From Polynucleobacter sp. JS-JIR-5-A7 (GTDB taxonomy: Bacteria; Pseudomonadota; Gammaproteobacteria; Burkholderiales; Burkholderiaceae): a stretch of 64,000 bases of DNA. Where the stretch lies: NCBI RefSeq assembly GCF_018687935.1, contig NZ_CP061308.1, positions 1,544,048-1,608,047 on the forward strand. Reading direction: 5' to 3'. The translations under genes and the position numbers were made by a program. Numbering within the stretch: the stretch's first letter is position 1; every line of letters begins with the position of its first letter. The notes beneath the pieces are model-generated. The model did not search any database, had not been told where the DNA came from, and saw only the letters and a program-made list of their open reading frames with translations. Shown here piece by piece: positions 52,256-61,488 of this stretch.

Positions 52256-52822
52256 TTAAGCCTCTAAGGTAAATTGCACTGGCAAACGGAAACAGTCAAC
52301 TGCATTGCTATCAAATGAATCCGCAGAAGATGAAAACTTCCATTTTGCTAATGCATTCAATGCCGAATTATCTAAACTTGGATATCCAGAGCTCCTAAGA
52401 ACATCGACTTTTTCTACCGTACCCCTTGGGTTAACGCAGAGTTTCACTAGAACGACGCCCTCCTGCTTAAGACGCCTACTAATTAAAGGGTAAGTAGGTT
52501 TTGAACCATCAATTTTTTGTCGACTGATGGCGCCAGGTATTAGGGCATCTTGGGTAAGAGGAAGAGAGGCTTGCTTGCCAGGAGAACCTGATTGAATACT
52601 GGTAGATGATGTATTTGATGTGCTGGCTTGTAGTGTTATCGCGGATTTTCGCTGCAGCGATGAACCCTGATCTAAATCTCGTAAATCCATAATCATCAGT
52701 TCAGAGGGTGATTTCAAACCTCTCGAAGAATAAGAAATAAATGAGCCAACCAACAGAAGGGCATGAGCAATCAGGACAAATAAAATAAGATAAAAATTTC
52801 TGATTTGCAAGCCGCAATACAC
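52256..52822 (-). CDS. tonB: TonB energy transducer protein
   Basis: 188 residues. A single N-terminal membrane helix (about residues 10-30), a Ser/Gln-rich linker, and a C-terminal TonB domain: TYPLISRRLKQEGVVLVKLCVNPRGTVEKV, then SGYPSLDNSALNALAKWKF. It transmits energy from ExbBD to outer-membrane receptors. GTG start, five bases after AAGGAA. The linker lacks the long Pro-rich stretch of E. coli TonB. No exbB or exbD is next to it, so these must come from elsewhere. Confidence 0.88.
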   Translation of the reverse strand: MYCGLQIRNFYLILFVLIAHALLLVGSFISYSSRGLKSPSELMIMDLRDLDQGSSLQRKSAITLQASTSNTSSTSIQSGSPGKQASLPLTQDALIPGAISRQKIDGSKPTYPLISRRLKQEGVVLVKLCVNPRGTVEKVDVLRSSGYPSLDNSALNALAKWKFSSSADSFDSNAVDCFRLPVQFTLEA

Positions 52823-52983
52823 ATTTCTTCCTTAAAAACCAATGAGCAGAACATCACAATATATTTACTGACGATTGTGTAAAACACATCGCAAATAAAA
52901 GTAGTACCGAATGATTTTAGGGATGAAGCTTGCCATTAACAACCCTGACGCAAATGAGGATAGATGCTGTAGGGATATTTTTA

Positions 52984-54171
52984 CTAATGAGTATTGCCAA
53001 ATATTGCTAGACGCCAGAGAGATGTAGTCTCTTGAGATCGGGCTTTATGTAATGCATCCGTCTTATCAAATACCTTTTGATGTTGTGGCTTGGCATCCAA
53101 TCGAGCAATCACCTTGAGACCAGCAGCATCAATCCAAGCAAGTAACTCTTCTCTGGTACGCAAGCCTAAGTGCTCGGCTAGATCTGACAGAATCAACCAA
53201 CCCTCACCTTTTGGGAGTAAGTGATCTTTCAATTGACTTAAGAAACCCTTGAGCATCTGACTATCTGGATCATAAACCGCATGCTCCAGAGATGAACTTG
53301 GTCTTGCTGGTAGCCAAGGTGGGTTACAGACAACCAAGGCCGCGTTTCCTTCAGGGAATAAATGCCTTTTTTGAATTTCAATCTGATTGTCCAGATTCAG
53401 GCAATCAATATTTTCCTGTGCACAAGCAATGGCGCGATCATCTTGATCAGTGCCAATGATCTTTTTGATTTCTCGCATTGCTAATACTATTGATAGGACG
53501 CCTGTACCCACACCGATATCAAAAGCAGTCGAATTTTCTTTGAGGGCGCTTGGAAGTGGTGCCTTGAGAACAAGCTCAATATATTCCCCGCGAATTGGTG
53601 AAAAAACGCCATAGTGTGGATGAATGCGAATCTCTTCATCATCTCTTGCCAAAATCGGCACGCCCTTCTTGCGCCACTCATGCGCACTGATAACACCGAG
53701 TAATTCTCGTAAGGAGATGACATACGACTCATTCTGATCCCCATATGCCTCAAGACAAGCTTGTGCTACATCTGGAGCACGCCTTAAGGAAATGGTGTGA
53801 TCTGCATTCACTTGAATGAGCAACATTCCTAAAATACGAGCACGCTGTGATTGAGAGAGACGATGCAAATTGAAAGTATCTAGAGAACTTTTCGTTTTGT
53901 CTTTTTCGATACGATCCACCCGTTTAGATTTTTTGGATGGCTTATCTACTCTTCTGACTAAAGCTTGTAGTAACTGGCGTGCATTCTGAAAGTCGCCTCT
54001 ATAGAGAATTGCAGTACCTTCGCATGCCATACGGTATGCAATATCTGCCGTTAGCGTATCGTCGCCAATCTGAATTTTTTTATGCGAAGCAATACCATTT
54101 TCGGAATGCCATTTAGCAGCGCAAGATTGACCCGCCTCGTCCCAATGGATCATCACGAATGAATCATTCAA
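52984..54171 (-). CDS. Class I SAM-dependent methyltransferase, PrmC/RlmG-like
   Basis: 395 residues. Methyltransferase core at about 205-330: motif I FDIGVGTGVLSIVLA, and the NPPW motif (VVCNPPWLPARPSS), which marks methyltransferases acting on amide or exocyclic amino groups (N5-glutamine, or N2-guanine of rRNA). The N-terminal 200 residues are a separate domain of unknown role. The TTG start overlaps the pirin stop by four bases; an ATG at 54153 is the other option. Target unknown. Confidence 0.75.
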   Translation of the reverse strand: MNDSFVMIHWDEAGQSCAAKWHSENGIASHKKIQIGDDTLTADIAYRMACEGTAILYRGDFQNARQLLQALVRRVDKPSKKSKRVDRIEKDKTKSSLDTFNLHRLSQSQRARILGMLLIQVNADHTISLRRAPDVAQACLEAYGDQNESYVISLRELLGVISAHEWRKKGVPILARDDEEIRIHPHYGVFSPIRGEYIELVLKAPLPSALKENSTAFDIGVGTGVLSIVLAMREIKKIIGTDQDDRAIACAQENIDCLNLDNQIEIQKRHLFPEGNAALVVCNPPWLPARPSSSLEHAVYDPDSQMLKGFLSQLKDHLLPKGEGWLILSDLAEHLGLRTREELLAWIDAAGLKVIARLDAKPQHQKVFDKTDALHKARSQETTSLWRLAIFGNTH

Positions 54172-55022
54172 GAGGTCACAAAGCGATTGTTTTGGTAATC
54201 GTCGATGGCCTGCTCAATCTCAGAGCGTGTATTCATTACAAAGGGGCCGTATTGAACAATCGGCTCATGCAAAGGTAGTGCTGCAAGCACAATAAACTGG
54301 GCGCCTTCAGCACCGGCTTTCGCCTTGAGTAAATCACCATCACCTAATACGATCGCAGCCTGCTTGGGCGCAGCCTTCATGGGACCACCAAGCTCAAGGT
54401 TGCCCTCATAGATATACACAAATGCGTTGAGTTCCTTGGCAACGCGATGCTCAAACTCTGCATTAGGAGGCAAATGTACATCTAGAAATAAAGGCGTAGT
54501 AGTAATCCCCTGAACAGGCCCTTGAATACTTGCAACCCCGTCCTCATAAGAGCCTGCAATCACCTTCACAGATCCACCATTCAGCAACGATGTCCTTGGA
54601 ATATCTTCTACTTGAATGTCTTGATAGCCAGCTGGCTTCATTTTTTCTTTAGCAGGTAAATTAATCCATAGCTGAAAGCCTCGCATTGCGCCGCTTACTT
54701 GCTGTGGCATTTCTGAGTGGATGATTCCGCGTCCTGCCGTCATCCACTGCACTCCGCCTGTTTTGAGATGCCCTTGATTGCCCAAGTGATCCTCGTGCAA
54801 CATGTGCCCTTCAAGCATATAAGTCACCGTCTCAAAACCACGATGAGGATGCGCTGGAAATCCTGCCACATAATCATTCGGATCATTCGATGAAAACTCA
54901 TCGAGCATCAAGAAGGGATCAAGCCTGACTTGCTGTTGACCCCCCAAGCTGCGCCGCAACTTCACGCCTGCGCCATCAGTAGTAGCGATACCTGGAATAA
55001 TCGTTTGGATATTGCGGATCAT
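54168..55022 (-). CDS. Pirin-family protein
   Basis: 284 residues, bicupin. The metal-binding pattern HPHRGFETVTYMLEG with a downstream HEDHLG is typical; SEMPQQVSGAMRGFQLWINLPAKEKM follows. Some bacterial members are quercetinases (dioxygenases); others act on pyruvate dehydrogenase. The gene lies 21 bases after the carboxymuconolactone decarboxylase-type gene and overlaps the methyltransferase gene by four bases. Confidence 0.92.
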   Translation of the reverse strand: MIRNIQTIIPGIATTDGAGVKLRRSLGGQQQVRLDPFLMLDEFSSNDPNDYVAGFPAHPHRGFETVTYMLEGHMLHEDHLGNQGHLKTGGVQWMTAGRGIIHSEMPQQVSGAMRGFQLWINLPAKEKMKPAGYQDIQVEDIPRTSLLNGGSVKVIAGSYEDGVASIQGPVQGITTTPLFLDVHLPPNAEFEHRVAKELNAFVYIYEGNLELGGPMKAAPKQAAIVLGDGDLLKAKAGAEGAQFIVLAALPLHEPIVQYGPFVMNTRSEIEQAIDDYQNNRFVTS

Positions 55023-55043
55023 TGAAGAATTGTTATCTTCGCT

Positions 55044-55595
55044 TCAGGCTGGTGGATGATCTTCAGGATTCACATCCAAAGCAATCAAAAAGCGTGACAC
55101 CATGTTGTAAGCAGCAATCACTGTTACTAATTCGACTGTATCAGTGCTACCCAGCTCTTTTTGCAAACGCTTCATCAATTCAGAATCTACTTTGATATTA
55201 CGAGTCATTTGGAAAGTCAGGTCTGCAGCATCATTCTCCACCTGGGAGAACAGATTTCTAGGGAAGCTAGACTGACCAATTAAACGCAAAGCCTGAACTT
55301 GTTCTTCTGTACCACCGGCTTTCTTAAAAGGGGGTGCATGATGAAAGAACTCATATTCAGCGCCGTTCAATACCGCAACACCACACATCGCCAACTCACG
55401 CAACTTGGGATCTAGTGAAAGATTGTTCCGAATCTCGCCGATGAAATGATTCCAACCCTCGGCAACCGGCACGCTATGCAATAGCATACGATCCAAATTA
55501 ATAAACTGACCGCCACGACGCTGACGAATGGCGGCAACTAGCTCAGCTGGTTCAGCCAAGTCCATGGGCTGATAGGGAATTAAACGTTCTGACAT
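55044..55595 (-). CDS. Carboxymuconolactone decarboxylase-family protein
   Basis: 183 residues, all-helical AhpD-like fold. The core ELAMCGVAVLNGAEYEFFHHAPPFKKAG (read in parts, ELAMCGVAVLNGAEYEFFHH) has the Glu and His expected, but no Cys-x2-Cys, so it is more like the decarboxylase/4-carboxymuconolactone branch than the AhpD peroxidases. It follows a Bug receptor gene and precedes pirin. The substrate is unknown. Confidence 0.82.
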   Translation of the reverse strand: MSERLIPYQPMDLAEPAELVAAIRQRRGGQFINLDRMLLHSVPVAEGWNHFIGEIRNNLSLDPKLRELAMCGVAVLNGAEYEFFHHAPPFKKAGGTEEQVQALRLIGQSSFPRNLFSQVENDAADLTFQMTRNIKVDSELMKRLQKELGSTDTVELVTVIAAYNMVSRFLIALDVNPEDHPPA

Positions 55596-55604
55596 AAATA
55601 CTTT

Positions 55605-56606
55605 CTATTGAGTAGTTTCTTTAATATTGTTTTCAATCACGAACTTACCCCAGATACCAATTTGCTTGCCAATAAATTCGCGCGCAGTTTCAGGAGTGCC
55701 ACCAATGATTTCAATGCCTTGAGATTTAAATTTCTCAGCTACAACTGGGGCCTTTAAGGCTTTATTCAAAGCCTTATTCATAGCATCCACAATGGCTGGT
55801 GGTGTTTTGCCTGGCGCCAATATTGCCCACCATGCTGGCGCACTAAAGCCAGGGAAACCACTCTCAGCAATGGTTGGAACATTTGGCAAGGCTGGAGATC
55901 TCTTTGCAGTAGTAATCACCAAAGGAATGACGCCGCCACTTTCAATGTGCGGCTTTACCAAGAACTCTGAACCAATTGCTAGCTCAACTTGACCACCCAA
56001 AACGTCTTGCATTAAAGGACCACCGCCACGATAAGGAATGTGGTTCCAATCAAAGCCTGCCTGCTTTGCCAAACGCGCCATCGCTAAGTGCCCTAAGCTA
56101 CCTATACCAATAGAACCGTAGCTAAATTTCTTACCTGCTTTAGATTGCTCAACAATTTGTTTAAAACTGGTAATGCCGGAGTTTTTGCTAGCAACCAGCA
56201 CCATTGGCGAAGTACCTACCAAAATGATCGGCGCAATATCTTTAATCGTGTCGTAGGGGAGCTTATCTTTGAGACTTGGGTTCACGCCATGGGTATCAAA
56301 AACTGCTGCGAAGGTGTAGCCATCAGGATCAGAGCGTGTCATGGCAGATGTACCAATCACGCCTGAAGCACCGCCGATGTTTTCAACGATCACATTTTGT
56401 TTTAGTTCGGCCTGTAGTGCGGGAGCCAAAATTCGGGCTACCTGGTCTACAGATCCACCAGGAGGAAAAACAGCAATCAAGCGAATAGGTTTCTGGGTTG
56501 GCCAAGCACCGGTGCCAGCAGTTTGTGCCAAGCCATGGTTACTGGCCCCGAGAGCTAATAAAGCCAGGATCAGGACTCTTTTAGCCTTTTTTGCCATATC
56601 TAGCAT
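55605..56606 (-). CDS. Tripartite tricarboxylate transporter (Bug) solute receptor
   Basis: 333 residues, with a signal peptide (about 8-28, cleavage near GLAQ). The mature opening KPIRLIAVFPPGGSVDQVARILAP and VENIGGASGVIGTSAM are typical of Bug proteins. AAGGAG eight bases before the ATG 56606 supports this start. It begins a minus-strand unit with the CMD-family, pirin and methyltransferase genes. No membrane transporter partner adjoins. Ligand unknown. Confidence 0.9.
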   Translation of the reverse strand: MLDMAKKAKRVLILALLALGASNHGLAQTAGTGAWPTQKPIRLIAVFPPGGSVDQVARILAPALQAELKQNVIVENIGGASGVIGTSAMTRSDPDGYTFAAVFDTHGVNPSLKDKLPYDTIKDIAPIILVGTSPMVLVASKNSGITSFKQIVEQSKAGKKFSYGSIGIGSLGHLAMARLAKQAGFDWNHIPYRGGGPLMQDVLGGQVELAIGSEFLVKPHIESGGVIPLVITTAKRSPALPNVPTIAESGFPGFSAPAWWAILAPGKTPPAIVDAMNKALNKALKAPVVAEKFKSQGIEIIGGTPETAREFIGKQIGIWGKFVIENNIKETTQ

Positions 56607-56695
56607 GGATTCGTCTCCTTTGAATAAGACCTCAAGATTACCACCCTCAAGCCCTATTTGCTCGATAATGCTGGGGTAGCTTGAAGAGAAAAAAC

Positions 56696-57466
56696 ATGAA
56701 GTCGATTTTGAACATTGCCGCCTATTTATTTGTCAGCTTAGATGAGCTGCCAGAACTACGCGCCAAAATGCTCGATGAATGCAACGCCAGAGAACTCAAG
56801 GGCACCATTCTGCTCACTGGCGAAGGCATCAATCTATTTCTCGCAGGTAAAACAGATGCCTTACGTGGATTTTTAGATTGGCTACGTACCGACTCTCGCT
56901 TTGCACCTTTGCAGGCAAAAGAAAGTTGGTCGGATGAGCAGCCGTTTAAAAAAATGCTCATCAAACTCAAGAATGAAATTATTCGCATGAATCATCCAAG
57001 CATTCAGCCAGAGAAAGGTCGAGCGAATTTTATTTCCCCAAAAAAATTACAAGAGTGGTTAGATCGAGGCACTGATGATTTAGGCCGCCCGGTAGTGATG
57101 GTCGATACGCGCAATGCATTTGAAGTGGACTACGGCACTTTTGAAAATGCCCTGCACTTTAATATTGAGAAGTTCACCGAATTTCCTGCGGCCATCTCTG
57201 CGCATAAGGAAGAGTTGGCCGATAAAACCCTAGTCAGTTTTTGCACTGGCGGAATACGTTGCGAAAAATCAGGACTCTACATGCGAGAAATCGGCATGGA
57301 GCATAGCTACCAACTGGAAGGTGGAATCCTCAGGTACTTCGAAGAGGTTGGTTCTGCCCACTATCAGGGCACCTGCTTTGTGTTTGATGAGCGTGAAGCG
57401 CTAGAACCCAATCTAGATACCATACCCATAGAGCGATCGATTCGTAAAAAGCTCAAAACTGGCTGA
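56696..57466 (+). CDS. trhO: tRNA uridine(34) hydroxylase TrhO (rhodanese-like)
   Basis: 256 residues from the ATG at 56696. An N-terminal acylphosphatase-like domain (LTGEGINLFLAG near residue 41), then a rhodanese domain with the active-site Cys in FCTGGIRCEKSG near residue 183. TrhO makes 5-hydroxyuridine at the wobble position using molecular oxygen. The protein is about 90 residues shorter than E. coli TrhO, lacking its C-terminal extension. Its stop lies within a large inverted repeat. Confidence 0.9.
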   Translation: MKSILNIAAYLFVSLDELPELRAKMLDECNARELKGTILLTGEGINLFLAGKTDALRGFLDWLRTDSRFAPLQAKESWSDEQPFKKMLIKLKNEIIRMNHPSIQPEKGRANFISPKKLQEWLDRGTDDLGRPVVMVDTRNAFEVDYGTFENALHFNIEKFTEFPAAISAHKEELADKTLVSFCTGGIRCEKSGLYMREIGMEHSYQLEGGILRYFEEVGSAHYQGTCFVFDEREALEPNLDTIPIERSIRKKLKTG

Positions 57467-57486
57467 CTTGATAGCCAGTTTTGAGC
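57451..57486 (+). terminator. Perfect 14-base inverted repeat over the trhO stop
   Basis: GCTCAAAACTGGCT (57451-57464) and AGCCAGTTTTGAGC (57473-57486) pair perfectly around an eight-base loop that carries the end of the stop codon. Strong hairpin; it lacks a clear downstream T-run, so termination is likely but not certain. Confidence 0.6.
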
Positions 57487-57548
57487 ATCGATAGTAAAAT
57501 GATCTACCTGCATTACCTTAATAAGTAACAATCATTCGGACTTGAGAC

Positions 57549-58544
57549 ATGTCTAAATCTATTTATCGGCAAACGCCGATTTTTTTATCTTTTCTGTTTG
57601 CTTTGATCGGACTCACAACGAGTCTTAGCATTCAAGCGCAGACACCCGCTTATCCGACTAAGCCGATCAAGTTGATTGCACCAGTTGCTGCCGGTGGTGG
57701 GCTCGATAACATTGCTCGGGCTGTTGCAGAAAAATTGTCTCGCTCGATTGGTCAAACTATTGTGGTTGAAAATATGGGTGGTGGTGGTGGCACCATTGCT
57801 TCTCAAGTAATCGCCAAGGCGCCCGCTGATGGCTACACTCTGATGATTGCCTATGTGGGGACTCATGGCACCAACCCAGCAGTTCGTCGTCTGCCTTATG
57901 ACGCCATTAAAGACTTCACCCCGATCGGCATGATTGGCGCAACACCAAACGTACTAGTGATTAACTCTGATTTACCGATTAAAAACTTTAAAGAGTTTGT
58001 TGATTACGCTAAAAAGAACCCTGCCAAGTTAAGCTATGGTTCTGCTGGTCCAGGAACGTTAACTCACCTCGGAATGGAGCAACTGAAATTAGCAGCTGGG
58101 ATCTTTATGGTTCACATTCCTTATCGCGGGGTTGGTCCTGCTTACACCGACTTGTTAGCAGGCCAGACACAAGCCATGCTCCCCACCCTGTTTGCTGCTT
58201 TACCTTATATCAACACAAATCGTGTTCGTGGACTGGCGGTAACAGGCGCCAAACGCAGCTCCGCTGCCCCCACCATTCCGACTTTTAAAGAGCTAGGTTT
58301 CAGCGGTTTTGATGGCCAACAATGGTATGGACTAGTAGGGCCCGCGAATTTGCCACCTGCGATCGTCACCAAGCTCAATAGTGAACTTAACAAAGTTCTC
58401 GCCCTGCCTGACTTCTCAGAAAAAATGACGAGCGAGGCGATGACTTTGATGCCAATGACACCGCCCCAGTTTACAAATTACATCAAAGAAGATATTGCAC
58501 GCTGGGCTAAGGTTGCAAAAGATCGTCATATTGAACTCGAATAA
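57549..58544 (+). CDS. Tripartite tricarboxylate transporter (Bug) solute receptor
   Basis: 331 residues, signal peptide (cleavage near IQAQ, residue about 31). The mature KPIKLIAPVAAGGGLDNIARAVAEKLS and VENMGGGGGTIASQ fit Bug proteins. It is the first gene of a plus-strand cluster with MmgE/PrpD, a D-2-hydroxyacid dehydrogenase, a ChrA-type pair and another Bug protein, so it likely supplies the cluster's organic acid. The gap to the next gene is 29 bases. Confidence 0.9.
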   Translation: MSKSIYRQTPIFLSFLFALIGLTTSLSIQAQTPAYPTKPIKLIAPVAAGGGLDNIARAVAEKLSRSIGQTIVVENMGGGGGTIASQVIAKAPADGYTLMIAYVGTHGTNPAVRRLPYDAIKDFTPIGMIGATPNVLVINSDLPIKNFKEFVDYAKKNPAKLSYGSAGPGTLTHLGMEQLKLAAGIFMVHIPYRGVGPAYTDLLAGQTQAMLPTLFAALPYINTNRVRGLAVTGAKRSSAAPTIPTFKELGFSGFDGQQWYGLVGPANLPPAIVTKLNSELNKVLALPDFSEKMTSEAMTLMPMTPPQFTNYIKEDIARWAKVAKDRHIELE

Positions 58545-58573
58545 AAAATAACCCATTAAGAATAGGAAATCAT

Positions 58574-59947
58574 ATGTCTCACGCTATTGCTGCAGCAGCC
58601 GATTTAAATGCACCACCCGTTACCAAAATATTGGCAGAGTTTGTTACCTCCCATCCCAGCCAAGGCTGGACACCAGAGGTAGATCACGAAGCTCACCGGA
58701 CTTTTCTCAACTGGCTAGGTTGTGCTATTGGCGCTGCCAATCATGAAAGTGTTGAATCGTCTTTAGCCGCTATTCGCGAATTCCAGCCAGCACCGCAAGC
58801 CAGCATCTTAGGTCGTAAAGATAAAGTTGATATGGGTGGCGCTGCCTTAATCAACGGCATCAGCTCACATACTTTTGATTTTGATGACACTCACCTCAAA
58901 ACCGTGATCCATCCTGCAGGTCCAGTAGCTTCTGCAATTTTGGCATTAGGCGAACACATCAATGCCAGTGGTCGCCAAATTATTGACTCTTTAGTTTTAG
59001 GTATCGATGTTGCTTGCCGCGTTGGTAATGCGATGTATCCAGATCACTACCACCGTGGTTGGCATATCACTGGCTCAACCGGTATGCTCGGATCTGCTGC
59101 AGCTTGCTCACGCTTAATGGGTCTTGATCTACAGAAAACTACCATGGCACTGGGTATTGCCGCATCACAACCAGTTGGAATGCGTGAGCAATTTGGCACA
59201 ATGACAAAGCCATTTCATCCAGGTGGTGCAGCACGCGCAGGGCAACTCTCTGCATTACTTGCCAAGCATGGGTTCACTTCGAGCCCGAAAGCATTAGAAG
59301 CGGGTCGCGGCTATATGCAAACTGTTTCTACGAAATGTGACTGGTCAGAAATTGATCGCGCCCTCGGAAAATCATTTGAGATTTCTTTAAATACTTACAA
59401 GCCCTTTGCTTGTGGCATTGTGATTCACCCTGCGATTGATGCTTGCGCACAATTACGCGCCCAAGGCGTTAAGGCAGAGGAAGTGGAGCGTATTGAATTA
59501 CGTGTGCACCCTCTGGTCTTGGAGCTCACTGGCAAGAAGACTCCGAAAGATGGTCTCGAAGGGAAATTTAGCGTCTACCACGGCTGCGCTGTTGGCTTGA
59601 TTTTTGGTCAAGCGGGTGAAGGTGAGTATGCTGATGACATCGTCAATCGCGCTGATGTCGTGGCTTTGCGCGCCAAAGTAAATGCTACTACCGACACTTC
59701 TATTGACGAAGCTTCAGTTGATGTCAAAGCATTCTTAAAAGACGGTAAAGAAGTACATGTATTTGTGAAGAATGCTATTGGCTCTGTCGAAAATCCAATG
59801 AGCGATGCTAATTTAGAACAAAAATTCACAAATTTGGCTGAACCCATCATCGGCAAAGACAAAACTCGTCAACTCATCTCAGCATTATGGAAACTTGGCA
59901 ATGCATCAGATCTCAAGCAAATCTTGAGTCTTTGCACGCCTGACTAA
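58574..59947 (+). CDS. MmgE/PrpD-family protein
   Basis: 457 residues. The family includes 2-methylcitrate dehydratase and cis-aconitate decarboxylase. HTFDFDDTHLKTVIHPAGP near residue 97, a SRVGNAMYPDHYHRGWHITG-type segment (CRVGNAMYPDHYHRGWH) near residue 149, and KPFHPGGAARAGQLSALLA near residue 214 are typical. It lacks prpB/prpC neighbours, so it is not the propionate enzyme by context. Probably dehydrates or isomerises a hydroxy acid. AGGAAA upstream serves as ribosome-binding site. Confidence 0.88.
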   Translation: MSHAIAAAADLNAPPVTKILAEFVTSHPSQGWTPEVDHEAHRTFLNWLGCAIGAANHESVESSLAAIREFQPAPQASILGRKDKVDMGGAALINGISSHTFDFDDTHLKTVIHPAGPVASAILALGEHINASGRQIIDSLVLGIDVACRVGNAMYPDHYHRGWHITGSTGMLGSAAACSRLMGLDLQKTTMALGIAASQPVGMREQFGTMTKPFHPGGAARAGQLSALLAKHGFTSSPKALEAGRGYMQTVSTKCDWSEIDRALGKSFEISLNTYKPFACGIVIHPAIDACAQLRAQGVKAEEVERIELRVHPLVLELTGKKTPKDGLEGKFSVYHGCAVGLIFGQAGEGEYADDIVNRADVVALRAKVNATTDTSIDEASVDVKAFLKDGKEVHVFVKNAIGSVENPMSDANLEQKFTNLAEPIIGKDKTRQLISALWKLGNASDLKQILSLCTPD

Positions 59948-59968
59948 ATTTAAAGAAAGTATCGAGTT

Positions 59969-60946
59969 ATGGCCTCATTACCAAACATCGTCATCCTTGG
60001 CGACTACGAACGTGCTCTGGCTCGCTTTTCTGACTGGGAGAAGTTAGAGCAGCAAGCAAGCCTTACCTTTCATCATGAGCCCCTGCGTGATGAGGCACTC
60101 TATGAAGCCGTTAAAGATGCTGATGTAATTGCAATCGTACGGGATCGCTCCCCATTTAATGAAGCCATGATTGCGCGCTTACCTAAGCTGAAATTTCTCA
60201 TGTTTACTGGTGAACGTAATGGCACCTTGGATGCTTCAGCATTAATCGCACGCAATATTCCGATAGCCTGCTCGCCCGGCGGCCCATCCAAAGAAACTAC
60301 TGCGGAACTCACATGGGCACTCATTCTTGGGGCTTCAAAGCGCCTGATTGAGGAAAACAAACTGATTGCTTCTGGTGGTTGGCGTGATCAACTATCGGTT
60401 CTTCCCATGCTCTCAGGTGAGCGCTTAGGCATCATGGGTCTTGGTGCCATTGGTAGTCGCGTTGCACGGGTAGGCGCAGCCTTTGGTATGGAAGTCGTTG
60501 CGTGGAGCCCGCGCATGACTCCTGAACGAGCTGCTGTAGAAAATGCAAAAGCAGTGAGCCTAGAAGAATTACTTTCCACATCGAAGATTGTGTCAATGCA
60601 CCTAGTAGCTGGTCCTGGAACCAAGGGGCTGATTAGCGCAGATCAATTGGCTTTAATGCGCCCTGACTCTATCCTGGTAAATACTTCACGCTCTGCGCTC
60701 ATCAATATGAGCGATCTGCAAAAAGCATTGACAGCTGGCAGGCCAGGGCAGGCAGCTGTCGATGTCTTTGACATTGAGCCCCTCCCAGAAAAAGATCCTT
60801 TACGTAATACCCCCAATCTTTTAGTAACTCCCCATTTAGGATTTATTGCAGAGCCAATTTTTGCCAGCTTCTCAAAAGGCATTACTGAAACTCTAGATGC
60901 CTGGTTGAACAACAAACCCATACCTCATCCTTTTAAGCTACAGTAA
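59969..60946 (+). CDS. D-2-hydroxyacid dehydrogenase
   Basis: 325 residues. NAD(P)-dependent reduction or oxidation of a 2-keto/2-hydroxy acid. GLGAIGSRVARVGAAFGMEV near residue 153, catalytic Arg region NTSRSALIN near residue 232, Glu in FDIEPLP, and His in TPHLGF near residue 288. It follows the MmgE/PrpD gene by 21 bases and precedes the ChrA-type pair by two. Substrate unknown. Confidence 0.92.
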   Translation: MASLPNIVILGDYERALARFSDWEKLEQQASLTFHHEPLRDEALYEAVKDADVIAIVRDRSPFNEAMIARLPKLKFLMFTGERNGTLDASALIARNIPIACSPGGPSKETTAELTWALILGASKRLIEENKLIASGGWRDQLSVLPMLSGERLGIMGLGAIGSRVARVGAAFGMEVVAWSPRMTPERAAVENAKAVSLEELLSTSKIVSMHLVAGPGTKGLISADQLALMRPDSILVNTSRSALINMSDLQKALTAGRPGQAAVDVFDIEPLPEKDPLRNTPNLLVTPHLGFIAEPIFASFSKGITETLDAWLNNKPIPHPFKLQ

Positions 60947-60948
60947 TT

Positions 60949-61488
60949 TTGAAAACACTCACACCTCTCGAGCTATTTATTAGCTTTAGCAAAATCGGGA
61001 TGTCTGGGTTTGGTGGGGTCTTACCTTGGGCCAGAAGAACCTTGGTTGAGCGCGATAAGATTTTGACCTCTGAGGAATTTAGCGCCATTCTGGGCATCTG
61101 CCAAATTGTTCCTGGGCCTAACATTGTCAACCTCGCAGTGTGTATTGGCTCTCGTTTTGGCGGCGCCAGAGGCGCTATTGCCGCCGTATTGGGTTTAACT
61201 CTAGGGCCCATCTCGATCGTCATGGTGTTAGCCCTTTTGTATGAACACTATCGATATCTTGACTCCGTCCAAGGTGTACTTCGAGGAATATCGGCCGTGG
61301 GTGTTGGCTTGATTGCGTCTACAGGCTTCAAAATGCTCAAGGATGAGTTTCGATATCCAGCGATGTTGATTGTGGTCATTGTCACCATACTTGCCGCTAG
61401 CTATTTCCATCTTGGCTTAGGTTGGGTGGTGCTCATCTCCTCACCATTAGCATTGGTCTTAGCCTGGAAAAAGGCCCATTCAGAATGA
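60949..61488 (+). CDS. Chromate transporter (ChrA) family, N-type half
   Basis: 179 residues from a TTG start two bases after the dehydrogenase stop. About five membrane segments; family motifs KIGMSGFGGVLPWARR near residue 15 and QIVPGPNIVNLAV near residue 50. Short-chain CHR proteins work as pairs of opposite topology. Its stop overlaps the second half (ATGA). In this cluster a natural organic anion may be the substrate rather than chromate (inference). Confidence 0.88.
   Translation: MKTLTPLELFISFSKIGMSGFGGVLPWARRTLVERDKILTSEEFSAILGICQIVPGPNIVNLAVCIGSRFGGARGAIAAVLGLTLGPISIVMVLALLYEHYRYLDSVQGVLRGISAVGVGLIASTGFKMLKDEFRYPAMLIVVIVTILAASYFHLGLGWVVLISSPLALVLAWKKAHSE

Noticed and set aside
52823..52983. 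Fur box before the tonB-hemP-receptor operon
   Set aside because: Only A+T-rich words with weak resemblance; no convincing 19-base inverted repeat was seen.
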